A stretch of 64,000 bases of DNA from CAYLYU01 sp964501925 (GCA_964501925.1 CAZCTM010000001.1:62001-126000), one strand, 5' to 3'; shown: positions 17,156-26,395, counted from the stretch's first letter. Numbers and translations are program-made. The notes: generated by a model not told the origin, from the letters alone.

Positions 17156-17593
17156 ATGGCAAGAACGTGGGTGCTTGCAGCCAACAGCAGTCATGCGCAG
17201 GTTTTCTCTGCTGAAAAGGCAACAGGTCCTTTGGATGAGATTGCGGAATTTGATCATCCGGAGGCGAGGTTGCACGAGCAGGAGTTGACTTCCGATCTTC
17301 CTGGTCGGGCGTTTGACAGCGGAGGAGAAGGCAGGCATGCCATGGGCCAGCCGGTTGAGCCAAAACGTCAGGAAGCCATCAACTTTGCCATAAAGCTCAC
17401 GGATTTTCTGGAAGCTGCCCGCATCGAGGGCAAGTTTCAGAAACTCTACATTATTGCCGCTCCCGCTTTCCTCGGCTTGTTGCGTGAGCGTTTCAGCCCT
17501 GCCCTGACGGCCATGGTGACTCAGGAGATCAATAAGAATCTGGTTAACCTTCGTGCCCGGGAAATCCGCGGCTACTTGCCGGATCGCTTGTAA
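17156..17593 (+). CDS. Host-attachment / baeRF-family protein
   Basis: Protein of 145 residues starting TWVLAANSSHAQVFSAEK and ending with the LYIIAAPAFLGLLRERFSP ... EINKNLVNLRAREIRGYL pattern of the family named host attachment protein (eRF1-like baeRF domain; the name derives from Agrobacterium rhizosphere studies). The biochemical role is unknown; some members are induced by stress. The ATG at 17156 has AAAGGAG about nine bases upstream. It stands alone between mnmA and ndk. Confidence 0.75.
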   Translation: MARTWVLAANSSHAQVFSAEKATGPLDEIAEFDHPEARLHEQELTSDLPGRAFDSGGEGRHAMGQPVEPKRQEAINFAIKLTDFLEAARIEGKFQKLYIIAAPAFLGLLRERFSPALTAMVTQEINKNLVNLRAREIRGYLPDRL

Positions 17594-17648
17594 GGCGCAA
17601 TAAAAACGGCCTGAAAACGGTTTGCGGCCTGGAATGCCGATGCATGCC

Positions 17649-17681
17649 TGGCCACTCTTCGTGTTTGAGAAAGAGCGGCCA
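17649..17681 (+). terminator. Inverted repeat after the baeRF-like gene
   Basis: TGGCCACTCTT and AAGAGCGGCCA form an 11-bp stem with one mismatch and an 11-base loop, 56 bases past the stop. There is no T-run after it, so terminator function is only possible. Confidence 0.35.
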
Positions 17682-17781
17682 TTACCCTGCTTGATCTGGC
17701 TCCTTGGCTCAGGTGCGCAGCTGGATTAGAGTGCGCGCCCCCGGGGAACCGGTCAACGACATATTAAGCTGGAGTCAATCA

Positions 17782-18210
17782 ATGGCAATGCAACGTACCC
17801 TATCCATTATCAAGCCTGACGCGGTCGCAAAAAATGTCATCGGGGACATTATCCGTCGATTTGAAGAAAACGGTTTACATATCATTGCTGCCCGTATGCT
17901 GCAGCTGGATCAGAAACAGGCGGGTCAGTTTTATGCCGTGCATGCTGAACGTCCTTTTTATCGGGACCTGTGCGCTTATATCAGTTCAGGCCCGATTCTG
18001 GCCCTCGTCCTGGAGGGGCAGAATGCCGTGAGTCTGAACCGGCAGCTTATGGGGGCCACGAATCCGCAAGAGGCCGAGGCCGGCACGATCCGGGCTGATC
18101 ATGCCGAATCCATCGAGGCCAATGCCGTACATGGTTCCGATTCACCGGAAAATGCCGCCAAAGAGATCTCCTTCTTTTTCGGGGATGTGGACCTCCACAG
18201 CCGCCTTTAG
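17782..18210 (+). CDS. ndk: Nucleoside-diphosphate kinase
   Basis: Transfers phosphate between nucleoside tri- and diphosphates. The protein has 142 residues from the ATG at 17782, which has GGAG seven bases upstream; the open frame extends upstream without support. Family motifs are TLSIIKPDAVAKN, TIRADHAESIEANAVHGSDS with the phosphorylated His117, and AAKEISFFF. Eight bases separate it from lysS, so the two are probably cotranscribed. Confidence 0.97.
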   Translation: MAMQRTLSIIKPDAVAKNVIGDIIRRFEENGLHIIAARMLQLDQKQAGQFYAVHAERPFYRDLCAYISSGPILALVLEGQNAVSLNRQLMGATNPQEAEAGTIRADHAESIEANAVHGSDSPENAAKEISFFFGDVDLHSRL

Positions 18211-18218
18211 GGGATTAG

Positions 18219-19709
18219 ATGAGTGATGGCCCCGCAAAACTGAGCGAGCAGGTTCAGGTTCGTCGACAAAAACTGGCTTCTCTGCGCAGTCATGGGTTTC
18301 AGTACCCCAACGACTTCAGGCCTGACGCCAAAGCCGGTGATTTGCATCTTGCCTACGATGATTGGGATCATGATCGTCTGGACGATGCCGGCGTTGAAGT
18401 AAGGATTGCCGGTCGCTTGATGGCACACCGTGTCATGGGGAAATCAAGCTTTGGTCACCTTCAGGATGAAAGTGGACGCATGCAGGTATTCTTCGCCCGT
18501 GATGTGCTGGGGGAAGAGGCCTATGCTGAAAGCAAGCGCCTCGACCTTGGGGATATTATCGGGGTCTGTGGCTCGCTGTTTCGAACCAGGACGGGCGAGC
18601 TGACCGTAAAGGCCACGTCCTTTTGCCTCATCAGCAAGTGCCTTCATCCCATGCCTGAAAAGTGGCATGGCCTGCATGACAAGGAAATCCGCTATCGGCA
18701 GCGCTATCTTGACCTGATAGTCAATGCACACGTAAAGGAAACCTTTCGTACCCGTTCACGGATTGTCTCTGTCCTGCGCAGACAGCTTGAGGACAGTGGG
18801 TTCATCGAGGTTGAAACGCCCATGCTGCAGCCACAACCGGGCGGGGCAGCCGCAAGGCCCTTTGTGACCCATCACAATGCCCTGGACATGGATTTGTACC
18901 TTCGCATCGCTCCGGAGCTTTACCTCAAGAGATTGCTTGTGGGGGGGTTCGAGCGAGTGTTTGAGATCAATCGCAACTTCCGGAATGAAGGTCTGGATGC
19001 GACGCACAATCCCGAATTCACCATGGTGGAGTTCTACCAGGCCTATGCCGATTATCAGGAGGCTATGGATACCACGGAGAGGCTTATTCGTGGTATCGCC
19101 AATGAGCTTGGCAGGGATAAACTGGAATGGGATGGTGTTGAAATTGATCTGAGTAAACCATTTCGTCGTCTCCGGCTGGATGAGGCTGTCTTTGAGAAAC
19201 GTCCGGATTTGAGGGGGCACGCCAATAACAAGGGTCTTCTGGCCACAGTGTGTCTGCAGGAAATTGAGAATTTCAAGCCCCATATCTCATGGAAAGCGGG
19301 GCATTATCTCAATGCCCTCTTTGAGGAACTGGTTGAACCTGACATAGGATCCCCCTGTTTTATAACCCATTTTCCAGTTGATGTATCTCCTCTGGCAAGA
19401 CGGAACCCTCAGGAGCCCACGGTTGTTGACCGCTTTGAACTGATTGTGGCCGGCAAGGAGATTGCCAATGGGTTTTCCGAACTGAACGATCCCGATGATC
19501 AGCGCGAGCGATTTGTGGAGCAGATGATGGCCAGAAAGGCGGGGGACCTGGAGGCCCCCCCACTGGATGAGGATTATCTGTGCGCCCTTGAATATGGCAT
19601 GGCCCCGGCTGCAGGTGTGGGGATTGGAGTCGATCGTTTGGTGATGATGTTTACCGGCATGCACTCTATCCGTGATGTGCTTTTCTTTCCGCACATGCGA
19701 CCTGCTTAA
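18219..19709 (+). CDS. lysS: Lysyl-tRNA synthetase, class II
   Basis: Charges tRNA-Lys. The 496-residue protein has an N-terminal OB fold (VRIAGRLMAHRVMGKSSFGHL) and a class II core: motif 1 around FIEVETPMLQP, motif 2 in NFRNEGLDATHNPEFTMVEFY and motif 3 in GVGIGVDRLVMMF. Length and motifs are typical of bacterial LysS. The tRNA-Lys gene lies elsewhere in the window at 45462. Confidence 0.98.
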   Translation: MSDGPAKLSEQVQVRRQKLASLRSHGFQYPNDFRPDAKAGDLHLAYDDWDHDRLDDAGVEVRIAGRLMAHRVMGKSSFGHLQDESGRMQVFFARDVLGEEAYAESKRLDLGDIIGVCGSLFRTRTGELTVKATSFCLISKCLHPMPEKWHGLHDKEIRYRQRYLDLIVNAHVKETFRTRSRIVSVLRRQLEDSGFIEVETPMLQPQPGGAAARPFVTHHNALDMDLYLRIAPELYLKRLLVGGFERVFEINRNFRNEGLDATHNPEFTMVEFYQAYADYQEAMDTTERLIRGIANELGRDKLEWDGVEIDLSKPFRRLRLDEAVFEKRPDLRGHANNKGLLATVCLQEIENFKPHISWKAGHYLNALFEELVEPDIGSPCFITHFPVDVSPLARRNPQEPTVVDRFELIVAGKEIANGFSELNDPDDQRERFVEQMMARKAGDLEAPPLDEDYLCALEYGMAPAAGVGIGVDRLVMMFTGMHSIRDVLFFPHMRPA

Positions 19710-19805
19710 AGACCTGGCGACCGGTGGCGTGAAGGTGGACCTTCTTGCCTGATTGAAGAGATGTCGTGATGTGTACTCTGGATAAGGAGGGTTAGAGACT
19801 CGAAA

Positions 19806-21158
19806 ATGCCCCAGGATTTGCCTGCAGAGCATATGCCAGCATTGATTCTTGGCTTCGAACCCGCCTGGGTCGCCGTGTTCATTTTGCTGGTGGTGTATGC
19901 CGCCATCATGATGGAAAAGTTCAATCGGGCAGTCCTCTCTCTCCTGGGTGCCGGCATGATGATTCTCTGTGGTGTACTGACCCAGGAACAGGCGGTTGCC
20001 GGTGTTGATTTCAACACCATTGGGTTGCTGACGGGCATGATGGTGATTGTGGCGATAAGCCAGAAAACAGGGATGTTCCAGTATGTGGCAATCCGGTCAG
20101 CCAAGCTGGCGAGAGGTGAGCCCTGGTGGATCCTGGTGATGCTTTCGCTGGTGACGGCCGTATTCTCGGCGTTCCTGGACAATGTCACGACCGTCCTGCT
20201 TATTGCGCCGGTGACCCTGTTGATTACCGATGCCCTGGGAGTTAAACCTTATCCCTTTCTGTTTGCACAGATTCTTTCATCGAATATCGGAGGAACAGCC
20301 ACGCTGATTGGTGATCCTCCCAATATCATGATTGGCTCGCAGGCACACCTGAGTTTCATGGACTTCATTGTTAATTTGGCGCCCATTATCCCTCTCATCT
20401 TGCTTTCCACCCTGATTTTTATCTGGCTCTTATTCGGGAAGGAGATGAAGGCGGATCCGGAAGCCAGGGCACTGATCATGAAATTTGATGAAAATGAGGC
20501 CCTTAAGGACATTATCTTGCTGAAGAAGGCATTATTTGTGCTCTTCATGGTCATTGGCGGGTTCATGGTATCTCATACTTTTCACCTTGAACCCGCGACC
20601 ATTGCCCTGTTTGGTGCTGCCTTCCTGCTGCTTCTGCAAACCTGGGGAGAGGATCTGGAATGCAAGGACAAGACCTTCCATCACGTGATGGGGGAAGTCG
20701 AGTGGACGACCATATTCTTTTTTGTGGGCCTGTTTATTGTAGTGACGGGTGTTGAGCATACGGGCGTGATTGCCTGGATGGCCAGGAAGACCCTGGAATT
20801 GACCGGCGGAGACTTCAATGCCACCACCGGGGCTATATTGTGGATCTCGGCCATTGCGTCTGCCGTCATCGATAACATTCCCTTTGTGGCTACCATGATT
20901 CCCCTGATCGAAAATATGGCTCCCAGTTTCGGGGGCGAGGCTGCATTGCAGCCGATTTGGTGGGCTCTGGCGCTGGGCGCCTGCCTGGGAGGCAACGGCT
21001 CGTTGATTGGTGCCTCGGCCAATCTCATTGTGGCCGGCTTCGCTCAGCGGGCCGGGCAGCCCATTGGCTTTATTCAGTTCACAAAGCATGCCTTCTGGTT
21101 GATGCTGATCAGCATCGGGATTTCCCACGTGTATCTGTATCTGCGTTATCTGATTTGA
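19806..21158 (+). CDS. NhaD/ArsB-type ion transporter
   Basis: Ion-transporter-superfamily membrane protein of 450 residues with about eleven helices. Motifs include AFLDNVTTVLLIAPVTL, SSNIGGTATLIGDPPNIMIG and the repeat-related SAVIDNIPFVATMIPL with LGGNGSLIGASANLI. These inverted-repeat hairpins are shared by the NhaD Na+/H+ antiporters, ArsB and the P protein. Neighbours do not indicate arsenic handling, so sodium/proton exchange is the likelier role. Start ATG 19806; no strong ribosome site was found, though AAGGAGGG lies about 21 bases upstream. Confidence 0.85.
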   Translation: MPQDLPAEHMPALILGFEPAWVAVFILLVVYAAIMMEKFNRAVLSLLGAGMMILCGVLTQEQAVAGVDFNTIGLLTGMMVIVAISQKTGMFQYVAIRSAKLARGEPWWILVMLSLVTAVFSAFLDNVTTVLLIAPVTLLITDALGVKPYPFLFAQILSSNIGGTATLIGDPPNIMIGSQAHLSFMDFIVNLAPIIPLILLSTLIFIWLLFGKEMKADPEARALIMKFDENEALKDIILLKKALFVLFMVIGGFMVSHTFHLEPATIALFGAAFLLLLQTWGEDLECKDKTFHHVMGEVEWTTIFFFVGLFIVVTGVEHTGVIAWMARKTLELTGGDFNATTGAILWISAIASAVIDNIPFVATMIPLIENMAPSFGGEAALQPIWWALALGACLGGNGSLIGASANLIVAGFAQRAGQPIGFIQFTKHAFWLMLISIGISHVYLYLRYLI

Positions 21159-21160
21159 GG

Positions 21161-21352
21161 GTGTTGTTCAACCTCATCCAACTTCTGTTAGTTGCTTATC
21201 TGTCAGCGTTCTCGATTAATGCGGCAGGGGACTTGCATTCGCGGCAACCCGAATCAATTTCAGTTTTGCTGTCCGAGATTGATCGTCATGTTGACATCGC
21301 CAGGGTTGGTGATGCTTTTGCTGCTAGATTTTTTACCTTTGCCAATGAATAG
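21161..21352 (+). CDS. Possible small secreted or anchored peptide
   Basis: A 63-residue frame from GTG 21161 has a hydrophobic start (LFNLIQLLLVAYLSAFSINAAG) that looks like a signal peptide with a cleavage site near INAAG. A polar tail of about 40 residues follows. GAGG touches the GTG directly, which is poor spacing, and the frame is continuous with an out-of-frame reading of nhaD. It fills the 220-base gap before lolC, but it may be chance. Confidence 0.25.
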   Translation: MLFNLIQLLLVAYLSAFSINAAGDLHSRQPESISVLLSEIDRHVDIARVGDAFAARFFTFANE

Positions 21353-21382
21353 TATTGCCATGTCACGGACGGGTCCGACCCT

Positions 21383-22621
21383 ATGAGTTATGAATTCATG
21401 CTTGCTGTTCGCTATCTTCGCTCACGCCGGCATGAGCATTTTGTGTCCCTTATTGGCTGGAGCTCCGGGATTGGTGTGGCCATCGGTGTGGCAACCCTGA
21501 TCGTCGTTTTGTCCGTGATGATCGGCGCAGGTGTTGAATTGCGGGATCGTATCCTGGGGCTCTCCCCGCATGTGGATATCCAGGGGCAGGGTGACAGACT
21601 GGCTGCCTGGCAGGAGTGGGTTGGCAAGGTTGAGCCGTTACCTGGAGTGGACGTTGCCCTTCCTTATGTGATCACCCAGGTCATGGCAACACATGGGCGT
21701 TTCGTGTCCGGGGCCCTGCTCAAGGGCGTAGAGCCAGAAAAGGAAGATATACTCCCCAAGTATATGATCTCAGGCAGGTTTGAGGATCTTGCCGTGGGGG
21801 AGAACCCGTTCAGGGTGGTCATCGGCAAGAAACTTGCCCGCAAGCTCGGGCTGTCGGTTGGGAGCAGGGTCAATCTCCTTTCTCCGGCAACGGGGATCGG
21901 CCCTTCCGGGATGATGCCGCGCTTGCGAAGCTTTGAGGTCGTGGGGATCTTTGATTCGGGGTTTTACGAATATGACGCCGGGTTCATCTTTGCCCCGTTA
22001 AAGGCGGTTCAGGCATTGCAGCGTATGGGCAACGATGTCAGTGGAATTGAGCTGCGCATCAGGGACCGTGATGCCGCGGCCGAAATTGCCAGACATGTGC
22101 GGGCGGTGCTTCCCCCCGAGGCATGGGTAACGGACTGGATGCAGAGGCATCACTCCTTTTTTCAGGCCCTGAAACAGGAGCGCATCGCCATGGGCGTGAT
22201 TCTGTCGTTGATCATTCTGGTCGCCGTTTTCAATATGGTGGCCTCCCTGGTCATGGTTGTGATGGAACGAAGGAAGGAGATCGCCATCTTAAAGACAGTA
22301 GGGGCAAGAGATGCCTCGGTGATGCGAATCTTTCTTTTCATGGGCGCGATGATTACCGGGATTGGCACCTTGACCGGTCTCGGACTGGGGCTGTTGCTGT
22401 CCTGGAAACTGGACGTGTTTCTTGCCTGGATAGAGAAAATCAGTGGTATCGAGTTCATGTCCGGGGATGTGTATTACATCGATCATGTCCCATCCATGAT
22501 TGATCCGGTCGCTGTTGGTATCATTGTGGCTGTAAGCCTGTGCATGGGCATCATGGCGACGTTTTATCCTGCGTGGCGGGCTGCAAAGGTTCCGCCTGCT
22601 GACGCCCTTCGATATGAGTAG
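21383..22621 (+). CDS. lolC: Lipoprotein-releasing ABC permease LolC/LolE
   Basis: Inner-membrane subunit that extracts lipoproteins for LolA. The protein has 412 residues: a first helix (GVAIGVATLIVVLSVMIGAG), a periplasmic domain (about 50-265) and three C-terminal helices (VILSLIILVAVFNMVASLVMVV, then FLFMGAMITGIGTLTGLGLGLLLSW, then VGIIVAVSLCMGIMATFYPAWRAAKVPPADALRYE). Only one permease gene is present with lolD, so this lineage may use a homodimer, as in LolF-type systems, instead of a LolC/LolE pair. Confidence 0.93.
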   Translation: MSYEFMLAVRYLRSRRHEHFVSLIGWSSGIGVAIGVATLIVVLSVMIGAGVELRDRILGLSPHVDIQGQGDRLAAWQEWVGKVEPLPGVDVALPYVITQVMATHGRFVSGALLKGVEPEKEDILPKYMISGRFEDLAVGENPFRVVIGKKLARKLGLSVGSRVNLLSPATGIGPSGMMPRLRSFEVVGIFDSGFYEYDAGFIFAPLKAVQALQRMGNDVSGIELRIRDRDAAAEIARHVRAVLPPEAWVTDWMQRHHSFFQALKQERIAMGVILSLIILVAVFNMVASLVMVVMERRKEIAILKTVGARDASVMRIFLFMGAMITGIGTLTGLGLGLLLSWKLDVFLAWIEKISGIEFMSGDVYYIDHVPSMIDPVAVGIIVAVSLCMGIMATFYPAWRAAKVPPADALRYE

Positions 22622-22666
22622 GTCAGATCGATTCGGATCCGTGATCATGGAAGCAAGGGTTGTGTG

Positions 22667-23362
22667 ATGTCCAAACTTCTCTTGCAGGTCAGATCCATAT
22701 ACAAGCGTTTTGAATCGGAAGCCGGTGTCATCGAGGTGCTCAGGGGTCTTAAATTTGAATTGCCGGCAGGTGAGTTTCTTGCCGTTATTGGCGAGTCAGG
22801 TTCGGGAAAGAGCACGCTCTTGCACGTTCTTGGGACATTGGAGCCGGCCGATGGTGGCTCCGCCATTCTTGATGGTGTTTCCCTGTTTGATCTTTCTGCC
22901 CAGGAAATGGCTGTCATTCGGAACTCACAGATCGGGTTTATCTATCAGGCACACCACCTGATTCCCGAGCTGGACGCCTGCGAGAATGTGATGCTGCCTT
23001 TAATGGTGGGAGGCAGCAGCAGGCGCCAGGCATTGCCCAGGGCAGAGGAGATGCTCAAGCGTTTGGGCCTGAAGGACCGGATGAGTCACAGACCCACGAG
23101 ACTTTCAGGTGGTGAGGCGCAGCGCGTGGCCGTGGCCAGAGCGCTGGTGGGCAGACCAAAGCTGCTTCTTGCCGATGAACCCACGGGCAACCTCGATGAA
23201 CATACGGCGATGGAGGTCTTTACGGCCATGCAGCAATTATGCCGCGAGGAAAAGGCCTCTGTCATAATGGTGACACACAGTCTGACCCTGGCTCAGCGCT
23301 GTGATCGCATCCTGATGCTGAAGTCTGGCAAGATGCATCACTACCAGGCAGGAAATCTTTGA
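22667..23362 (+). CDS. lolD: Lipoprotein-releasing ABC ATPase LolD
   Basis: ABC ATPase of 231 residues. Walker A GESGSGKSTLLH, Q-loop FIYQAHHLIPELDACENV, signature LSGGEAQRVAVARAL, Walker B LLLADEPTGNLD and H-loop VTHS are present. The HLIPELDACENVMLP segment is typical of LolD (E. coli HLLPDFTALENV). ATG 22667 follows a GTG by one codon. It lies 45 bases after lolC in one unit. Confidence 0.95.
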   Translation: MSKLLLQVRSIYKRFESEAGVIEVLRGLKFELPAGEFLAVIGESGSGKSTLLHVLGTLEPADGGSAILDGVSLFDLSAQEMAVIRNSQIGFIYQAHHLIPELDACENVMLPLMVGGSSRRQALPRAEEMLKRLGLKDRMSHRPTRLSGGEAQRVAVARALVGRPKLLLADEPTGNLDEHTAMEVFTAMQQLCREEKASVIMVTHSLTLAQRCDRILMLKSGKMHHYQAGNL

Positions 23363-23386
23363 CAAAACAATGTGTTCTGATACCTT
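23359..23386 (+). promoter_or_regulatory. Possible promoter of ihfA-merR
   Basis: A perfect TTGACA at 23359-23364 is followed after 16 bases by TACCTT (23381-23386), a weak -10. A second TTGACA occurs at 23386-23391. Position is 40-65 bases before the ihfA start. Confidence 0.3.
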
Positions 23387-23424
23387 TGACAAGTAGTTTC
23401 TAATTCAATTTGTTGGGGAGCCAG

Positions 23425-23706
23425 GTGACAAAAGCCGAGATAGCCCAGGTTGTGCATGAGCGCGTAGGCCTTTCTAAAAAGGAGTCCGGTCATATTGTTG
23501 AGGACATACTGGATCTGATCCGTTCAACTCTGGAAGCCGGGGAGGATGTGAAGATTTCCGGTTTTGGCCATTTCATGTTACGAGACAAAAATGTCCGCCG
23601 GGGAAGAAACCCCAAGACCGGTGAGGAGATCATGATCTCGGCCAGGCGGGTGGTAACGTTTCGCCCCAGCAACTTGCTCATTGAGCATATCAACAGGGGC
23701 TCCTGA
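23425..23706 (+). CDS. ihfA: Integration host factor alpha subunit
   Basis: DNA-bending HU/IHF protein of 93 residues from the GTG at 23425, which has GGGGAG four bases upstream; a TTG at 23410 would add five residues. The DNABII signature GFGHFMLRDKNVRRGRNPKTGEEI contains the beta-arm, and NPKTGE...RVVTFRP is the IhfA form. The following merR-family gene and tRNA-Pro repeat the gammaproteobacterial ihfA neighbourhood, although pheST is not upstream. Confidence 0.93.
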   Translation: MTKAEIAQVVHERVGLSKKESGHIVEDILDLIRSTLEAGEDVKISGFGHFMLRDKNVRRGRNPKTGEEIMISARRVVTFRPSNLLIEHINRGS

Positions 23707-23708
23707 CG

Positions 23709-24086
23709 ATGGATAAACATGGACGGGCCTTGCGGCAGGCAGGCGTTAGCGTTCCCGAGCTACCGAACAAGCTGTTCTTCTCGATTCGGGAGGTAAGCGA
23801 AATCTGCGGGGTAGAGCCGCATGTGCTGCGCTACTGGGAAACGGAATTCCGCCACATCAAACCCGTAAAAAAAAGTGGCAATCGTCGTTTCTATCGGCAA
23901 AGGGATATCTATGCCATTCTCCAGATCAAGCATCTCCTGTATGATCTGAACTTCACGATCAAGGGTGCAAAGAAGCGCCTGATGAGTGGCGGGTTTTCCG
24001 ACATTGCCGAGCCAAAGAATATCAGGGATGTCCTGACGTCGATCCGGCATGAGCTAGATTCGGTTCTCAAGCTTCTGGACGACTGA
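23709..24086 (+). CDS. MerR-family regulator downstream of ihfA
   Basis: Protein of 125 residues with a MerR winged helix near 22-85 (FFSIREVSEICGVEPHVLRYWETEFRHIKPVKKSGNRRFYRQRDI). A short C-terminal coiled coil follows (DVLTSIRHELDSVLKLLDD). There are no metal-binding cysteines in the usual places. This gene commonly follows ihfA in proteobacteria and its target is unknown. It starts two bases after the ihfA stop, so the two are cotranscribed. Confidence 0.88.
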   Translation: MDKHGRALRQAGVSVPELPNKLFFSIREVSEICGVEPHVLRYWETEFRHIKPVKKSGNRRFYRQRDIYAILQIKHLLYDLNFTIKGAKKRLMSGGFSDIAEPKNIRDVLTSIRHELDSVLKLLDD

Positions 24087-24144
24087 CCCTCAATTGTGTA
24101 AAAGGTGTGTCATTGCCATGCACGGTGACACGCATCTATCCATC

Positions 24145-24221
<77 letters not shown>

Positions 24222-24319
24222 TTCTTCTTGATGAAAGGTATTGCTGGAAAGCACGTACGGCCTCTTTCTTCCGTGAAGAAAGAGGTCTTGGTTGTGCCTG
24301 CAATGGATGAGGGATACCC

Positions 24320-24970
24320 ATGACGTCAAATTCAACCCTTGAGAGGCCAAGGCTGCGTATGGTCGAGCAACAGCTCGTGCCACGCGGCATTACCGATCCC
24401 CGGGTGCTAGCAGCCATGCGAACCGTGCCACGCCATTTGTTTGTCGAGCCTGCCATGTCTGGCTACGCCTACCAGGATTCGGCCTTGCCCATTGGAGAGG
24501 GGCAGACCATCTCCCAGCCTTACATGGTCGCCAAGATGAGTCAGCTTCTGGAGTTGAAAGGACACGAACGTATCCTGGAGGTCGGTACCGGTTGCGGTTA
24601 TCAGACGGCCGTTCTCTCCTGCCTGTGCCGGCGTGTATACAGCATCGAACGAATACCAGCACTATACGCGCGGGCCAGACGCAATCTGCGCCTGGCAAGG
24701 CAGGCAAATGTAATGCTTAAATGCGGAGATGGAACCCTTGGCTGGGAGGAATATGCGCCCTTTGACGCCATTCTGGCCGCCGCCTGCGGGGACAGGGTTC
24801 CCAATGCGTGGATGAAACAACTACGGCGTGGTGGTCTTCTCGTTATGCCGGTGAACATGAACGGGACTCATATACTGATTCGCCGCCGCAAGTGTGGAGA
24901 AGGTTACACCGAGGAGCATTTTGACCTGTGCTCATTCGTTCCTCTCGTGAACGAGGTGACCCATACCTGA
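24320..24970 (+). CDS. pcm: Protein-L-isoaspartate O-methyltransferase
   Basis: Repairs damaged aspartyl residues with S-adenosylmethionine. Of 216 residues, SAM motif I is ILEVGTGCGYQTAVLS (about 76-91), preceded by the family region QDSALPIGEGQTISQPYMVAKM. The C-terminus is regular. First gene of the pcm-yqaA-nlpD-rpoS block, a classic stationary-phase locus. Confidence 0.96.
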   Translation: MTSNSTLERPRLRMVEQQLVPRGITDPRVLAAMRTVPRHLFVEPAMSGYAYQDSALPIGEGQTISQPYMVAKMSQLLELKGHERILEVGTGCGYQTAVLSCLCRRVYSIERIPALYARARRNLRLARQANVMLKCGDGTLGWEEYAPFDAILAAACGDRVPNAWMKQLRRGGLLVMPVNMNGTHILIRRRKCGEGYTEEHFDLCSFVPLVNEVTHT

Positions 24971-25004
24971 GCGCTTCTCGAGCAGGTCGGAGTCTTCCTC
25001 ATGG

Positions 25005-25586
25005 TTGCGCCGATGTTATGACTGGACAATCGCCTGGGCAGATCACCCCAATGCCCAGATAGCCTTGTTCATGATTGCGGTGGTGGAAGCCAGCGTCTTT
25101 CCCATTCCACCGGATGTGCTCCTGCTGGCCCTGGCTCTGGGCAGGCCCAGGCTTGGGTTGCGCTTTGCCTTCATTGCAACCCTGGGTTCGACCATTGGTG
25201 CGATCATGGGTTACTGGATCGGGATGTTCCTGTTTTCGGGTCTGGCTGAACCCATGCTCAAATTTTACGGTGCAATGGAGGAATTTCATCGTGTGCAATC
25301 GCTTTTTGGCGAATATGGCTTATGGGTGGTAGTAGTCGCGGGCTTTTCACCGATTCCGTTTAAGGTCATTACCATTACCGCCGGATTCATGGCCATGGCC
25401 TTACCGGGATTTGTTGCCGCATGCCTGTTGTCCAGGGGACTTCGTTTCGGCCTGGAGGGGGCCATAATGCGCTGGGGGGGAGAGAAATTACGCAGTCTTG
25501 TTGAAAGGCACCTTGATATACTGACCATCCTGGTTGTTATTCTGGTAGGAGCAGGATTTCTTGGATTATGGTTATGGCACGGTTAG
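25005..25586 (+). CDS. YqaA/DedA-type membrane protein
   Basis: Membrane protein of 193 residues with the VTT (SNARE-associated) domain. It shows VEASVFPIPPDVLLLALALG near residues 27-46, GSTIGAIMGYWIG and the SPIPFKVITITAGFMAM hairpin. YqaA proteins often sit beside pcm and nlpD; DedA relatives act in lipid-carrier transport. The TTG at 25005 is the only in-frame start; GGAG lies about a dozen bases upstream. It overlaps nlpD by 19 bases. Confidence 0.85.
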   Translation: MRRCYDWTIAWADHPNAQIALFMIAVVEASVFPIPPDVLLLALALGRPRLGLRFAFIATLGSTIGAIMGYWIGMFLFSGLAEPMLKFYGAMEEFHRVQSLFGEYGLWVVVVAGFSPIPFKVITITAGFMAMALPGFVAACLLSRGLRFGLEGAIMRWGGEKLRSLVERHLDILTILVVILVGAGFLGLWLWHG

Positions 25587-26335
25587 TTACTCTATGTTTG
25601 GTCTTGCTGTCTCTGACCGCATGCTACAAGACCGTTGTTCCAACCTATCCATCTGCGGTCACTTATCCGCAGAAGGATGTCCACATTGTGCGCAGGGGAG
25701 ATACACTCTATGGCATCGGCAAACGGTACGGGCTCGATTATCACACCCTGGCGCGACGCAACCACATCCGTTATCCCTATACCATTTATGTCGGTCAGAG
25801 GATTTATCTCAACAGGGTTGCGCCCCAGCCCACCTATCTTCCCATCACCAAAACGACAAAGCACGCATCCGTCAGGAAGAAATCCGCCAGGACTTCCCCC
25901 GGAATTGCGCATCGAAAACGATCAAGGGGGAAAGCGCGGTATTCCAGGACCAGTCTTCACTGGCCGGTTAACGGGATCGTAACCAGCTATTTCGGCAGGC
26001 GGAGCCGGCGCATGCATGACGGGATTGATATCAGTGCAAGGGAGGGCACACCTGTTCGGGCGGCTGCTGCAGGGGAGGTGGTCTATTCGGGCCAGAGGAT
26101 CTCCGGCTATGGCAAGCTGATCATTATCCGGCATAGCCATGACATGTTTACTGCCTATGCACACAACAAGCGAAATCTGGTACGAAAGGGGGACCGGGTT
26201 AAATCCGGTGAGACCATTGCATACGTAGGCAAATCTGGAAGGGCCAGCGCCCCGCATCTCCATTTCGAGATCAGGCGGGGGAAGACGCCTGTTGACCCCC
26301 TTGCCTATCTTCCCGGAAAGAAGAAACGCCATTAG
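25568..26335 (+). CDS. nlpD: NlpD-like lipoprotein: LysM plus LytM/M23 peptidase domain
   Basis: Outer-membrane lipoprotein of 255 residues. Lipobox LLSLTAC puts the lipidated Cys at residue 19. LysM (about 39-82: VHIVRRGDTLYGIGKRYGLD ... YVGQRIYL) binds peptidoglycan, then a basic linker leads to an M23 domain (about 150-250). The zinc and catalytic residues look intact (HDGID as HxxxD, and HLHFE as HxH), whereas E. coli NlpD is degenerate. It could therefore be an active endopeptidase instead of only an amidase activator. It lies directly upstream of rpoS, as in many Gammaproteobacteria. Confidence 0.92.
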   Translation: MVMARLVTLCLVLLSLTACYKTVVPTYPSAVTYPQKDVHIVRRGDTLYGIGKRYGLDYHTLARRNHIRYPYTIYVGQRIYLNRVAPQPTYLPITKTTKHASVRKKSARTSPGIAHRKRSRGKARYSRTSLHWPVNGIVTSYFGRRSRRMHDGIDISAREGTPVRAAAAGEVVYSGQRISGYGKLIIIRHSHDMFTAYAHNKRNLVRKGDRVKSGETIAYVGKSGRASAPHLHFEIRRGKTPVDPLAYLPGKKKRH

Positions 26336-26395
26336 GGATCGTTTCTTGCGCAGTTACCGTGTTTATGTTCACATTTCCGTCTTCTTGGAGGTTTG

